Assembly (NCBI RefSeq): GCF_000010285.1
Contig: NC_010617.1
Coordinates: 2,480,001 to 2,544,000, forward strand
Length of the DNA stretch: 64,000 bases
Direction of reading: 5' to 3'
Source of the DNA: Kocuria rhizophila DC2201
Lineage (GTDB): Bacteria; Actinomycetota; Actinomycetes; Actinomycetales; Micrococcaceae
Shown here piece by piece: positions 25,728 to 35,119 of this stretch (position 1 is the first letter of the stretch; every line of letters begins with the position of its first letter). The notes beneath the pieces are model-generated. The model was not told where the DNA came from. It worked only from the letters and a program-made list of their open reading frames with translations, and ran no database searches. Position numbers and translations under genes: made by a program.

Positions 25728-26677
25728 CAGCGCACACCTCCCCGGGCGTCGTCGGCCACGATCTGACCGTCGCGCACGCGCACCACGCGGTCCGCGGCCT
25801 CGGCCACGGTGGCGTCGTGGGTGACCACGACGACGGTCTGGCCCAGTTCGTCCACGCAGCGGCGCAGCAAGGCGAGCACCTCCTGGGACGTGGCCGAGTC
25901 GAGCGCGCCCGTGGGCTCGTCCGCGATCACGACGTCCGGCTGGGAGAGCAGGGCGCGCGCGATCGCGACGCGCTGCTGCTGCCCCCCGGACATCTCGTCC
26001 GGACGGTGGTCCAGGCGCTTGGTGATCTGCAGCGTGGTGGCCAGGGCGTCCAGGCGGGCGGCGTCCACCTTCTTGCCCGCGAGCGAGAGCGGCAGCTCGA
26101 TGTTCTGGCGGGCGGTGAGGGTGGGGACCAGGTTGAACGCCTGGAACACGAAGCCCACGTGGTCGCGGCGGAAGCGGGTCAGCTGGTCGTCGGAGAGCCC
26201 GGCGATGTTCTGGCCGCCCACCGCGATGCGGGTCTCGGGGTTGCGGTCCGGGGTGTCCAGACCGGCCAGGCAGTGCACCAGCGTGGACTTGCCGGAACCG
26301 GAGGGGCCCATGACCGCCACGAACGTGCCCTCGGGGATCTCCAGGCTCACGTCGCGCAGCGCCTGGACGGCCGTGCCGCCGGCACCGTACGTGCGGGAGA
26401 CGTGGGCCGCGCTCACGGCCATGCGCCGGGAGGTGCCGGGGTGTGCGGGGGCCGGAGCGGCGGCGTCGTTCCCGCGGCCGGGAGCGGTCGGTGCCGGGGC
26501 GGCCGCGGGACGGGAGCCGTCGGTGCCGCGGTCCGCGGTGTCCTGAGCGGCGGTGCCCTGCGGAACGGCACGGTGGGATGCCGCGCCGTTGGGTGCGGTG
26601 CCGTTGGTGGCCGTGCCGCCGGAGGCGGCCCAGGGAGCGGAGTCGTGTGGGGTGTGGGTGGGGTCCGGAGAAGTCAT
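25727..26677 (-). CDS. ABC transporter ATP-binding protein (LolD/MacB-type)
   Basis: This ATPase powers the FtsX-type permease that follows. The Walker A motif is GPSGSGKST, the Q-loop lies in FQAFNLVPTLT, the signature is MSGGQQQRVAIARAL, Walker B is VVIADEPTGALD and the switch His is in VVVVTHD. The ATPase proper starts at MAVSAAHVSRTYG. About 85 residues before it are a repetitive Ala/Thr/Asn/Gly extension that contains one ACGACGCCGC copy (GRGNDAAAP). The ATG at 26677 follows GGAG-type sequence; an internal ATG near 26422 is an alternative start that would remove the extension. Confidence 0.9.
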   Translation of the reverse strand: MTSPDPTHTPHDSAPWAASGGTATNGTAPNGAASHRAVPQGTAAQDTADRGTDGSRPAAAPAPTAPGRGNDAAAPAPAHPGTSRRMAVSAAHVSRTYGAGGTAVQALRDVSLEIPEGTFVAVMGPSGSGKSTLVHCLAGLDTPDRNPETRIAVGGQNIAGLSDDQLTRFRRDHVGFVFQAFNLVPTLTARQNIELPLSLAGKKVDAARLDALATTLQITKRLDHRPDEMSGGQQQRVAIARALLSQPDVVIADEPTGALDSATSQEVLALLRRCVDELGQTVVVVTHDATVAEAADRVVRVRDGQIVADDARGGVR

Positions 26678-26823
26678 GCTTCCATTCTCCGAGCCCCCGG
26701 GGCGGCGCACATCGGACGGGGGTACGAGCTTTGGCCCGCCGCGCGCCCGCCGCACGGTGGCACGGGTCTCGCCCGGGGCCGTCCGCTCATACCGGGGGAT
26801 GAGGGCGGGCCGGGGACCGGGGC

Positions 26824-27726
26824 TCAGCCGGGCAGCACCACACCGGTCTCGTACGCGATCACCACGGCCTGCACCCGGTCCCGGGCGTCCAGCTTGGACA
26901 GGATGTGGGACACGTGCGTCTTGACCGTGGGCTCGGAGAGGAACAGCCGCTGCATGATCTCCCCGTTGGAGCACCCCTCGCCGATCAGCTCGAAGACCTC
27001 GCGCTCGCGGGCCGTGAGCGTGCCGAGCCGCGGGTCCTGCCACGGGTCCCGCGCCGGGGCCCCTCCGGCGCTGCCGCCCGCACGAGCCTGCGGGGTGCCG
27101 GGCGCACCACCGAAGGGGGCACCACCGAGGGGAGCGTCGGGGTCGGCACCCGGTGCGGGAGCCGCGCCGAGCCACCGGGGCTCCTCCGGCGGCGTCGTGC
27201 CCCCGGACCCCGCGCGGGAGGCTTGGGACGCCCCGCCCGGAGCCGGTCGGTCCGCGGGCTGCAAGCCCCCGGACACCAGGTGGGAGAGCAGCCGCCGCGT
27301 GGTGGACGGTGCGATCACGGCGTCCCCGCGAGCCACGGTGCGGATCGCGTCCAGCAGCTCCTCGGGGCGGGCGTCCTTGAGCAGGAACCCGCTGGCGCCG
27401 GCCTGGATGCCCTCCAGGGCATACTCGTCCAGGTCGAACGTGGTGAGCACGATGATCCTGACCTCCGGGCGCCGCCGCAGGATCTCCCGGGTCGCGGCGA
27501 TGCCGTCCATCCGGGGCATGCGCACGTCCATGAGGATCACGTCCGGGCACTGCTCCGGCGCCGCGGTGCGCACGGCCTCCACGGCGGCCACGCCGTCGTC
27601 CAGGTCACCCACCACGGTGAGGTCCGGCTGCGAGTCCACGAGCATGCGGAAGCCGCCGCGCACGAGCGGCTGGTCGTCCACGATGAGCACGCGCACGGGT
27701 GCGGCGCCCAGAGTCTCTGCCATCAT
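26824..27726 (-). CDS. NarL-type response regulator with long disordered linker
   Basis: This is the partner of the upstream DesK-type kinase, with which it overlaps (ATGA). The receiver domain spans residues 10-130, with DD17-18 and phospho-acceptor Asp67 in ILMDVRMP and Lys in FLLKDA. The LuxR helix-turn-helix is at 238-298 (LTAREREVFELIGEG...TVKTHVSHIL). Between them lie about 95 residues of Gly/Pro/Ala-rich sequence, where family members normally have about 20. A repeat copy sits in this linker, read as GTTPPEEP. It likely activates the ABC exporter whose gene starts 146 nt downstream. Confidence 0.92.
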   Translation of the reverse strand: MMAETLGAAPVRVLIVDDQPLVRGGFRMLVDSQPDLTVVGDLDDGVAAVEAVRTAAPEQCPDVILMDVRMPRMDGIAATREILRRRPEVRIIVLTTFDLDEYALEGIQAGASGFLLKDARPEELLDAIRTVARGDAVIAPSTTRRLLSHLVSGGLQPADRPAPGGASQASRAGSGGTTPPEEPRWLGAAPAPGADPDAPLGGAPFGGAPGTPQARAGGSAGGAPARDPWQDPRLGTLTAREREVFELIGEGCSNGEIMQRLFLSEPTVKTHVSHILSKLDARDRVQAVVIAYETGVVLPG

Positions 27727-28925
27727 GTCTCCTCCCCCGGCAGGGTAGCGCGGACCACGAACACGTCCGTGCGCTCGGGGTGCGGGCCCGCGCTCAGGGT
27801 GCCCCCGTAGAGGCCCACGCGTTCGCGCAGCCCCTGCAGCCCGAAGCCCCCGCCGGGCGCGCGCGTGACGGCCCCGGCGCCGTCGTTGATGATCTCCACC
27901 GCGGAGCCGGTGTCCCGGTGCTCCAGCACGATCCGCACGCTCGTGGCCTGCCACGCGTGCTTGAGGGCGTTGGTCAGGGTCTCCTGGACCACGCGGTACA
28001 GGGTCAGCTGCGCGCCCGGGGACAGGTGCGCGTCCCCGCTGACCAGGTACTCCACGGGCAGCCCGGCCGCGCGCACGGACGCCACGAGGTGCTCGATCTG
28101 CTCGAGCTGCGGCACGGGTGCGGTGCCCGTCCCGTCCTCGGTGCGCAGCACGCCCAGCAGCTTGCGCATCTCCGCGAGGGAGCCGCGCGCGGTCTCCGCG
28201 ATGGTCCCCAGGGTCTCCACGGCCACCTCGGGGGTCGACGACGCCGCGTAGCGCGCCCCGTCCGCCTGCGCGATCACCACGGACAGCGAGTGCGCCACCA
28301 CGTCGTGCATCTCCCGCGCGATCCGCGCCCGCTCGTCCTGGGCGGCCAGGCGCACCTCCTGCTCGCGCTCCACCTCCAGGCGCCGCGCGCGGTCCTCGAG
28401 CTGCTCCCGACGACGACGCCGCCCGCGCGCCAGATCCCCCGCCAGGAACGCGACCGTGACGATCGCCGCGGTGACCACCGTGAACATGGTGCCCGCGAGC
28501 GCCCACTCCAGCGTGGAGTAGCCGTCGAACATGAACAGGAACCAGTGGTTGCTGCGCACCCCCAGCACCACGCTGCCCAGCAGCGCCGCCGCGTACACGC
28601 GCCGCCCGGCGGGGGTGGGCGAGAGCTTCGCCGCGGTGTAGACCACGCACGGCACGGCCCACAGGCACAGCCCGATGGGTGCCACGTTGAGCACCAGCAG
28701 GCCCAGCAGGCTCAGGGCGCCCACGCAGTACGCCGTGGCCACGGGGTTGACCCGACGGAAGAACAGCGGGATCCAGCACGCGAGCGTGAACCACCACGTC
28801 CGCGTGTCTCCCAGTGACAACGCGGAGAAGAACGCCGTGACCACTCCGCCCAGGACCATGAGCACGGCGTTGCTCTGGTGGGGGTGGTCCTCCACCCAGC
28901 GGGCGAGTCTGATGTGTGCAGCCAT
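27723..28925 (-). CDS. DesK/LiaS-type sensor histidine kinase
   Basis: This 400-residue membrane kinase has about five hydrophobic segments (20-165), a charged coiled coil (168-195), the dimerisation/phospho-acceptor box REMHDVVAHSLS with His207 and a HATPase domain (about 300-398) with N-box ETLTNALKHA and GGGFGLQGLRERV. Two copies of the ACGACGCCGC repeat fall in variable positions: an Arg-rich stretch of the coiled coil (RGRRRRRE) and a loop after the H-box helix (YAASSTPE). It overlaps the response regulator by 4 nt. Kinase-regulator-ABC-permease loci of this type commonly sense envelope stress or antimicrobial peptides. That role is inferred from context. Confidence 0.92.
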   Translation of the reverse strand: MAAHIRLARWVEDHPHQSNAVLMVLGGVVTAFFSALSLGDTRTWWFTLACWIPLFFRRVNPVATAYCVGALSLLGLLVLNVAPIGLCLWAVPCVVYTAAKLSPTPAGRRVYAAALLGSVVLGVRSNHWFLFMFDGYSTLEWALAGTMFTVVTAAIVTVAFLAGDLARGRRRRREQLEDRARRLEVEREQEVRLAAQDERARIAREMHDVVAHSLSVVIAQADGARYAASSTPEVAVETLGTIAETARGSLAEMRKLLGVLRTEDGTGTAPVPQLEQIEHLVASVRAAGLPVEYLVSGDAHLSPGAQLTLYRVVQETLTNALKHAWQATSVRIVLEHRDTGSAVEIINDGAGAVTRAPGGGFGLQGLRERVGLYGGTLSAGPHPERTDVFVVRATLPGEET

Positions 28926-28982
28926 GACGGGGGAAGCCTATCCGCCGGGGGCGGCCGGGCACGTCATCCCGCGGGACGAGAA

Positions 28983-29025
28983 ACGCCCCGCGCTCCAGCC
29001 CCTGCCGGGGAGGAACGCGGGGCGT
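28983..29025 (-). terminator. Nested hairpin terminator after the DUF3817 gene
   Basis: ACGCCCCGCG (28983-28992) pairs with CGCGGGGCGT (29016-29025). The 23-nt interior contains a smaller CCCC/GGGG hairpin. It lies about 85 nt beyond the stop of the minus-strand CNNM operon and before the kinase gene. Confidence 0.55.
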
Positions 29026-29108
29026 CCACGGTGGGCCGGTCGCGCGGCGCGCGGCGGGGCGCTCGGAGCAGTGCCGACGAGGCGCTGCAGCGGCCGCGCC
29101 TCAACCGG

Positions 29109-29708
29109 TCAGTTGAACCACTGGGTGGGCGGGCCCGCCGTGAGCAGCGCGGCGAAGAGCAGCACCACGAACACCAGCAGCGCCAGCCCGGAGAGCACCG
29201 GCCACCGCAGGATCACCGCGAGCAGCTTCTCGGCGGGCGTGCGCGCGGGTTCGCGCCCGGTCACGTCTCCCGCCACGGGGGCCGACGCCGCCGTGGCCGC
29301 GGTTCCCTCCGGGGAGCCGGACCCGGCCCCGCGCTGCGGCGAGGTGGCGGAGGAAGCCGGCCGTGCGGCGTCGTCGTGCGCGGTGGAACGGCCCGCGGGG
29401 GCCACGCGCCACGAGTCGGCGAGCAGGCCGCGGCGCTCCACGTGGCGCTCGAAGGGCACCGTGGCGAACGGGACGATCGACAGCAGCAGCCCCACCACAC
29501 CGGTGGACGCGGGCCAGCGGCGGTCCGTCCAGACCACCACGGTGGCCACGCAGTAGCTCAGGAACACGAAGCCGTGGATCCCGCCGCCCACGCGCACGGG
29601 CAGGTCCCCGGCGTGGAGGACGTACTTGGCGAGCATGCCCAGGATCAGCAGCGCCCAGGTGACGGCCTCGGCGGTGGCGGCGGTGCGGTACAGCTTCCGG
29701 GGGCTCAT
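29109..29708 (-). CDS. DUF3817 family membrane protein with C-terminal extension
   Basis: This 199-residue membrane protein has three N-terminal helices (about 8-28, 38-60, 66-85) in the DUF3817 pattern, including LYRTAATAEAVTW and GGGIHGFVFLSYC. A hydrophilic loop (100-150) contains a repeat copy read as HDDAARPA, and a last helix lies near residues 170-190. The extension beyond the DUF3817 core is unusual. It overlaps the upstream CNNM gene by ATGA, making a three-gene operon. The role is unknown. DUF3817 proteins are often near membrane-biogenesis or guanine-metabolism genes in Actinobacteria. Confidence 0.8.
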   Translation of the reverse strand: MSPRKLYRTAATAEAVTWALLILGMLAKYVLHAGDLPVRVGGGIHGFVFLSYCVATVVVWTDRRWPASTGVVGLLLSIVPFATVPFERHVERRGLLADSWRVAPAGRSTAHDDAARPASSATSPQRGAGSGSPEGTAATAASAPVAGDVTGREPARTPAEKLLAVILRWPVLSGLALLVFVVLLFAALLTAGPPTQWFN

Positions 29709-30784
29709 GCGGCGTCCTCCTGATCGGGTTTGCTGGTGGCGTCGCGGACCTCGCCCACGAGCTCCTCCAGAACGTCCTCGAGCGCGACGATGTACACGGA
29801 CTCGTCCGAGGTGCGGGAATCGCGGGCCACCTCGCCCACGAGGGCGAAGTGCGCGCCCTTGGCCTGCATGGTGCGGGTGACCTTGCGCAGCTTGTCCCCC
29901 GGGGCCACGCGCGCGAAGCGGCGCACGATCGCCGGGGGGATGGGCCGCTCGCGGGCGGTCTCGGGCAGGCCCAGCACGTCCTTGGCGTGGATGTAGCCCG
30001 CAAGCCGCTCGTCCGCGTCCCGCACGGGGAAGCGCGAGTAGCCGGTCTCCGCGCACAGCAGCTCCACGCCGGAGACCGTGATGTCCGAGGGCACGGTGCG
30101 CATGCCGGTCAGCGGCAGCGCGACGTCCGCCGCGGTCTTGTTCTCGAAGTTCAGGGCGCCGGTGAGCAGCCGGATCTCGTCGTTGTCCAGCAGACCCTCG
30201 CGCCCGGACTCGGCCACGAAGCCGCGGACGTCGTCCGAGGTGAACGCGGAGGCCACCTCGTCCTTGGGCTCCACCCGGAACAGCCAGCGCACCAGCTGGT
30301 TGGCGGTGGCGTTCATGATCCAGATGAACGGGCGGAACACCACCACGAACCCGTGCAGCACGGGACCCAGCACCTGTGCGACCCGGCTGGGCACCGCGAT
30401 CGCGATGTTCTTGGGCACCATCTCGCCCAGGATCATGTGCAGGAACGTGACGATCAGCAGCGCGATCACCAGGGCGATCGGGTGCATGAGCGCCTCGGGC
30501 ACGCCCAGCCAGTGCATGGGCACCTCGATCAGGTGTGCGATCGCGGGCTCACCCGCGGCACCGATCAGCAGCGAGCACGCGGTGATGCCCAGCTGCGTGG
30601 CGGCCAGGGACGTGGAGACGTTCTCGATGCCCTTGAGGGCGTACTTCGCGGAGCTCGAACCCTCTGCGGCCAGGGGTTCCAGCTGGTCCCGGCGGGCGGA
30701 GACCACCGCGAACTCGCTCGCCACGAAGAACGCGTTGCCGGCCAGCAGCAGGACCAGGATGATGATCGCGGTGCTCGTGGTCAT
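29705..30784 (-). CDS. CNNM/CorC-type membrane protein with CBS domains (short form)
   Basis: This 359-residue protein belongs to the CNNM/HlyC-CorC family of Mg2+ (or Co2+) transporters. It has the DUF21 transmembrane domain (1-180, including EFAVVSARRDQLE, ATQLGITACSLLIG and ILGEMVPKNIAIA). Two CBS motifs follow (about 210-340; SRFPVRD..LAGYIHAKDVL and ALVGEV..VALEDVLEELVGE). It lacks the C-terminal CorC/HlyC domain present in its neighbour. The two adjacent paralogues overlap by ATGA and probably act together. Paired long and short CNNM proteins are common in Actinobacteria. Confidence 0.92.
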   Translation of the reverse strand: MTTSTAIIILVLLLAGNAFFVASEFAVVSARRDQLEPLAAEGSSSAKYALKGIENVSTSLAATQLGITACSLLIGAAGEPAIAHLIEVPMHWLGVPEALMHPIALVIALLIVTFLHMILGEMVPKNIAIAVPSRVAQVLGPVLHGFVVVFRPFIWIMNATANQLVRWLFRVEPKDEVASAFTSDDVRGFVAESGREGLLDNDEIRLLTGALNFENKTAADVALPLTGMRTVPSDITVSGVELLCAETGYSRFPVRDADERLAGYIHAKDVLGLPETARERPIPPAIVRRFARVAPGDKLRKVTRTMQAKGAHFALVGEVARDSRTSDESVYIVALEDVLEELVGEVRDATSKPDQEDAA

Positions 30785-32325
30785 CGCTGCTCCTCGTTCG
30801 GGTCTTCCTGGGACACGTCCTCGTCACGGTGGAAGCCGGGGGCTCCCCGGTTCTCGCCCTGGGACGCGCGGAACTCCTCTGCGGTCTCCGGCTCCCGGCC
30901 GTCCCCGCCCAGCGGATCGGGGCGCCCCGGGGGCTGCCACGCGGTGGACGTGGTGGAGCCGCCGCGCTCGTCGGGGTTGCCGCCCACGCGGTGCACCAGG
31001 ATCCGGTCCACCCGGTGCTGGTCCATGCGCATCACGTCCAGGCGGATCTCCGCCTTGGTGGGCAGGTCGTCCTCGTCCCGGTGGTAGTGGTCCACGGCCT
31101 CCACGGTGAGGGTGTCCCCCACGCGCGGCAGCCGGTCCAGCTCCTCTGCCATCAGGCCGCCCAGGGTGTCGGACTCCTCGCCCTCGGGCATGTCCACGCG
31201 CAGCACGTCGCCCAGCTCGTCCGGGCGCAGCAGGCCCGAGACCACCAGGCCGCCGTCCCGGGTGCGGCGGAAGCGCTGCACGCGGGTGTCCTGCTCATCG
31301 TCGATCTCGCCCACGATCTCCTCGATGAGGTCCTCCAGGGTGACGATCCCGGCGGTGCCGCCGTACTCGTCCACCACCACGGCCATCTGCAGGCCCTTCA
31401 CGCGCAGCTGGCGCATCAGGGGGTCCAGGGTCATGGACTCGGAGACCACGTCCGCGGGCACGCACACGTCGCTCACGCGCACCACGGCGCGCTCGTCGAA
31501 CGGCACGGCCAGGGCGTGGGTGTAGTGCACCACGCCCACGATGTCGTCCACGGACTCCCCCGTAACGGGGAAGCGGGAGTGCCCGGTCTCGGAGGCCGTG
31601 AGCAGCATGTGCTCCACGGTGTCGTCCGCGTCCAGGAAGGTCACGCGGGGCCGGGGGCGCATCACGTCTGCGGCGGTGCGGTCCCCGAACTCGATCGAGC
31701 GGGCCACGAGCTCCGCGGTGCCCGCGTCCAGGGTGCCCTCGCGCCCGGAGCGGCTCACCACGGAGGCAAGCTCCTCCGCAGTGCGGGCGTTGGCCACGTC
31801 CTCGGTGGGCGTGAAGCCGAGCATGCGCAGCACCGCGTTGGCGGAGCTGTTGAGCAGGGACACGAGCCAGCCGAAGACCACCATGAACAGCTTCTGGGGC
31901 AGCACCACCACGCGGGTGACCCGCATGGGGTCCGCGATCGCCCAGTTCTTGGGCACCAGCTCGCTGAACACCATCTGCGTGAAGGTGGCCACGATGAAGG
32001 CGGCGGTGGTCGCGATGCCCACCGCGGCGGCGTCGGGAACCCCCGCCCACCCGAGGCCCTCGCTGAACAGTTCACCCAGGCTGGGCCCGGTGAGGAAGCC
32101 CGCCATGAGGCTCGTGACGGTGATGCCCAGCTGGGCACCGGAAAGGTTGGTGGAGGTCTTCTTCAGACTCTGCTCGATGGTCCCGGCCAGTTTGTCGCCG
32201 GACTGCTGGGCGCGCTGGACCGCTTGGCGGTCCACGGTGAGGAACGCGAACTCCACGGCCACGAACAGGGCGTTGGCCAGCACCAGGAAGATGAAGACGA
32301 GCAGAAGGAGCCAGGCTGTCAGCAC
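30781..32325 (-). CDS. CNNM/CorC-HlyC family transporter (long form)
   Basis: This 514-residue protein has a DUF21 membrane domain (1-190, with FVAVEFAFLTVDRQAV, AQLGITVTSLMAGF and FSELVPKNWAIADP) and a CBS pair (about 215-345, with SRFPVTGESVDDIVGVV and AVVVDEYGGTAGIVTLEDL). The C-terminal CorC_HlyC domain (360-440) includes VSGLLRPDEL. A disordered charged tail ends the protein. It is the first gene of the operon with the short CNNM paralogue and the DUF3817 protein. It is probably a Mg2+ efflux/homeostasis protein. Confidence 0.93.
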   Translation of the reverse strand: MLTAWLLLLVFIFLVLANALFVAVEFAFLTVDRQAVQRAQQSGDKLAGTIEQSLKKTSTNLSGAQLGITVTSLMAGFLTGPSLGELFSEGLGWAGVPDAAAVGIATTAAFIVATFTQMVFSELVPKNWAIADPMRVTRVVVLPQKLFMVVFGWLVSLLNSSANAVLRMLGFTPTEDVANARTAEELASVVSRSGREGTLDAGTAELVARSIEFGDRTAADVMRPRPRVTFLDADDTVEHMLLTASETGHSRFPVTGESVDDIVGVVHYTHALAVPFDERAVVRVSDVCVPADVVSESMTLDPLMRQLRVKGLQMAVVVDEYGGTAGIVTLEDLIEEIVGEIDDEQDTRVQRFRRTRDGGLVVSGLLRPDELGDVLRVDMPEGEESDTLGGLMAEELDRLPRVGDTLTVEAVDHYHRDEDDLPTKAEIRLDVMRMDQHRVDRILVHRVGGNPDERGGSTTSTAWQPPGRPDPLGGDGREPETAEEFRASQGENRGAPGFHRDEDVSQEDPNEEQR

Positions 32326-32532
32326 CAGCTCACCTCGTGGTGCGACGTGAGCGCGCGCGGGGGCAACGGGGATCCGGTCGAACGGGAATCAGGGGAGCAG
32401 CGGAGCTGCGCCGGACTGTCCGACTCCTTGTCATCGGCCGAGACGAGCGCACCGAGGTGCGCCGGGGGCCGGTTGTGTTGAGATGTCACGGAACAAGAAT
32501 ACCGAATCTGCACCCCCGGCCCGCGGCTTGTG
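32326..32532. other. Intergenic region upstream of the CNNM operon
   Basis: This gap holds no gene. Reading the minus strand, a locally AT-rich stretch at about 32485-32505 contains TATTCT, a plausible -10 element, but no good -35 at standard spacing. Nothing else is recognised. Confidence 0.3.
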
Positions 32533-33945
32533 TCAGTCCGTGCGACCCAGGATGTGCTGGGCGCAGCTGCGGAGGTCCTCGGTGCGGAAGCGGTAGCCGC
32601 TGGCCAGCAGCTTGGACACGTCCACGCGCTGGCTCGCGGCCACGAGCTCCTCGGTGGCCTGGGTGCCCAGCAGGGCCTTGGGCCCGGCCAGGGGCGTGGG
32701 GACCACTGCGGGCCGGTGCAGCACCCCGGCCACGGTCTTCGCGAACTGCTTCTGGCGCACGGGCTGCGGCGCGGCCACGTTGAACGGGCCCTCAGCGTCC
32801 TCGCTGAGCGCCAGGTGCGCCACCGCGCCGGCCATGTCGTCCAGTCCGATCCAGCTCTGCCACTGCTGCCCCCCGCCCAGAGGCCCGGACAGTCCCGCCT
32901 CCATGAGCGGCAGCTGGGGCTTGAGCAGCCCGCCCGTGGGCGAGAGCACCAGCCCGGTGCGGATGTTGACCACGCGCATGCCGTAGGCGGTGGCCCCGTG
33001 GGCGGCGCGCTCCCACGCACGGCACACCTCGGCCAGGAAGCCGTCCCCGGAGGGCGAGTCCTCCGTGAGGACCTCGTCCCCGCGGCCAGTTCCGTAGTAG
33101 CCCACGGCGGAGGAGACCACCAGGGCCCTGGGGCGCTTCTCCGCGGGCACCTGACCCAGGGCGCGCACCAGCAGCTCGGTGCTATCCACTCGGGAGTTCA
33201 TGATCTTCTTCTTGTTCTCCGCGGTGAAGCGGGTGGCGATGGACGCCCCGCCCAGGTGGACCACCACGTCCACACCCTCGAGGTCGTGCGGGTTCAGCAC
33301 GCCCTTGTCCGGGTCCCAGCCGATCACGCCGTCCCCGGTGGACGCGCCGCGCTTCATGCGGATCACGGTGTGCCCGCCGGTCTCCAGCAGCGCGCACACC
33401 TGCGTGCCCACCAGACCGGACGAGCCGGCCACCGCAATGGTGAGCCGGGGTCCGTCGTGCTGGTCGTGGAACGCGAGGTCCGCCTTCAGCTGCCGCTCCC
33501 GGTAGGCGAAGATCCGGTTGAGCTGCGGGGTCATCACGCGCTCCCCCACGTCGTTGAGCCTGCCCGCCCACTGCGGCAGCGGCCGCACGGTGACCCGGTC
33601 CTGGATGAGCGTGCCGCCAGCCTCCGTCTCTTCGAAGACGTGGCGGTGCTCCCACTCCCCCAGCGGGCCCTTGGCCATGCGGTCCGTGAAGTAGTGCGGC
33701 GGGTCCCACTCCCCGTGCTCAGCGGTCCAGGGCAGGTGGACCATGCCGAACGTGCCCGGCACGGACACCCCCAGTTTGGCCTCGGAACCGGGTTCGATCC
33801 CGTCCGAGGGCGCCTGGCGCACCTGGTCCGGGCCACCGCCGAACGGCGGGGTCAGACGGGGCAGCGCCCCGGGGCGCTCGTGCCACGCGAACACCTGCTC
33901 CCGCGGCTGGGTCAGGCGGGTCTCGTGGACGTATTCGTGGGTCAT
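32533..33945 (-). CDS. TIGR01777 (SDR39U1) epimerase fused to SRPBCC domain
   Basis: This 470-residue protein combines an N-terminal START/SRPBCC ligand-binding domain (1-155) with an extended short-chain dehydrogenase-like domain (165-465). The dinucleotide motif is AVAGSSGLVGTQVCALLE, followed by VVHLGGASI, SSAVGYYG and RTGLVLSPTGG. The fusion is common in Actinobacteria. The E. coli relative is YfcH. The reaction is unknown; a sugar-nucleotide or division-linked role has been suggested for homologues. I start at ATG 33945 behind GGAAACGG. The frame extends 7 codons upstream to a GTG. The next gene starts 46 nt upstream in the same direction. Confidence 0.88.
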   Translation of the reverse strand: MTHEYVHETRLTQPREQVFAWHERPGALPRLTPPFGGGPDQVRQAPSDGIEPGSEAKLGVSVPGTFGMVHLPWTAEHGEWDPPHYFTDRMAKGPLGEWEHRHVFEETEAGGTLIQDRVTVRPLPQWAGRLNDVGERVMTPQLNRIFAYRERQLKADLAFHDQHDGPRLTIAVAGSSGLVGTQVCALLETGGHTVIRMKRGASTGDGVIGWDPDKGVLNPHDLEGVDVVVHLGGASIATRFTAENKKKIMNSRVDSTELLVRALGQVPAEKRPRALVVSSAVGYYGTGRGDEVLTEDSPSGDGFLAEVCRAWERAAHGATAYGMRVVNIRTGLVLSPTGGLLKPQLPLMEAGLSGPLGGGQQWQSWIGLDDMAGAVAHLALSEDAEGPFNVAAPQPVRQKQFAKTVAGVLHRPAVVPTPLAGPKALLGTQATEELVAASQRVDVSKLLASGYRFRTEDLRSCAQHILGRTD

Positions 33946-33991
33946 GGCGCTGCCGTTTCCGTTCACTCGTGGGGCGGGTTGCTGGGGTCGA

Positions 33992-35119
33992 TCAGCCGTT
34001 CTGGGGCACCTGGTCCACCAGCTCGTCGTCGCCGGGCTCGGCCGCGGGGGTCACGCGGCGCACCTGGCGCGAGTCCAGGACGCGTTCACGACGCCGCGGC
34101 TCCAGTGCCACCGGAGCACCCGTCTCCAGGGACTCCAGGATCGCCGCGTTCACGCGGACATCCAGCAGACCCTCCTCCCCGTCAGGCTCGGGGGCCACCC
34201 CCTGGCGCAGGCAGTCCACGAAGTACTGGGTCTCCCCGCCGAACTGCTCCACGGGGTCGTGCGCGAAGCTCTCGGAGGAGCCGTTCTTCGTGAGCGTGTA
34301 CTCGATGCCGGTGTCCGGGCCGAAACCGAAGCACGGCTCCGCGGAGATCTCGCCCTCGGTGCCGGACACCGTGAAGCGCTCCACGGACTCGGACGCGTAG
34401 GAGATGGTGAACTGCGCGAGCCGGTCCCCGGGGAAGGTGAGGGTCACGGCCACGGTGTCGTCGAAGTTGAACTCGCGGCCCGGGGTGCGCACGCCCTTGG
34501 CGTAGACCTCCACCGGTTCGTCGTGGAAGAGGTTGCGCACCATGTTTTGCGGGTAGGTGCCCAGGTCCGGGATGGGGCCGCCCCAGTAGCCGGAGTGGCC
34601 GCGGTGGTTCTCCTCGGTGATGTCCTGGGAGAACGCGGCGGTGAAGTAGCGGGGGTCCCCGATGACCTTCTGGTCCCGGACCTTCTCGATCATCTCCACC
34701 GTGCCCGGCTCCTGGTGCAGGCGGTAGGCGAGCATCAGCGTGGCCCCGCTCTGCTCCGCGGCGTCGATGATGGCCTGGCAGTCCCCCACGGAGGTCTCCA
34801 TGGGCTTCTCGAGCAGCACGTGGATGCCGGCCTTCAGCGCGGGCTCGGCGAACTCGCGGTGCCGGAACACGGGAGTGGCCACGTAGACGGCGTCCACGTC
34901 GCCGGACTCCAGCAGCGCGGGGTACTCCTCGTAGGAGTGCACGGCCACGCCGTACTCCTGGCCCAGCTCCTCGGCCTTCTCCGCGCTGGAGGTCACCAGC
35001 GCGGAGAGCTCGGCGCCCTCGGTCCGGTCCAGACCGGGGATGAACGCCTGCTGGGAGATCTGTCCCACGCCCACCACCGCAAAGCGGACCGGGCGGTCGT
35101 TCGGGATGCTGGCAACCAT
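33992..35119 (-). CDS. Gfo/Idh/MocA-family oxidoreductase
   Basis: This 375-residue NAD(P)-dependent dehydrogenase probably acts on a sugar or sugar-like substrate. The Rossmann fold opens with VRFAVVGVGQISQQAF (11-26). The catalytic EKP motif is in HVLLEKPMETS (about 115). The C-terminal alpha/beta domain contains GGPIPDLGTYPQNMVR, with the usual substrate-site region. It resembles the glucose-fructose oxidoreductase subgroup. A repeat copy lies in the variable C-terminus (34088-34097), read as Arg-Arg-Arg. A CGGAGG site precedes the ATG. Substrate not assignable. Confidence 0.88.
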   Translation of the reverse strand: MVASIPNDRPVRFAVVGVGQISQQAFIPGLDRTEGAELSALVTSSAEKAEELGQEYGVAVHSYEEYPALLESGDVDAVYVATPVFRHREFAEPALKAGIHVLLEKPMETSVGDCQAIIDAAEQSGATLMLAYRLHQEPGTVEMIEKVRDQKVIGDPRYFTAAFSQDITEENHRGHSGYWGGPIPDLGTYPQNMVRNLFHDEPVEVYAKGVRTPGREFNFDDTVAVTLTFPGDRLAQFTISYASESVERFTVSGTEGEISAEPCFGFGPDTGIEYTLTKNGSSESFAHDPVEQFGGETQYFVDCLRQGVAPEPDGEEGLLDVRVNAAILESLETGAPVALEPRRRERVLDSRQVRRVTPAAEPGDDELVDQVPQNG

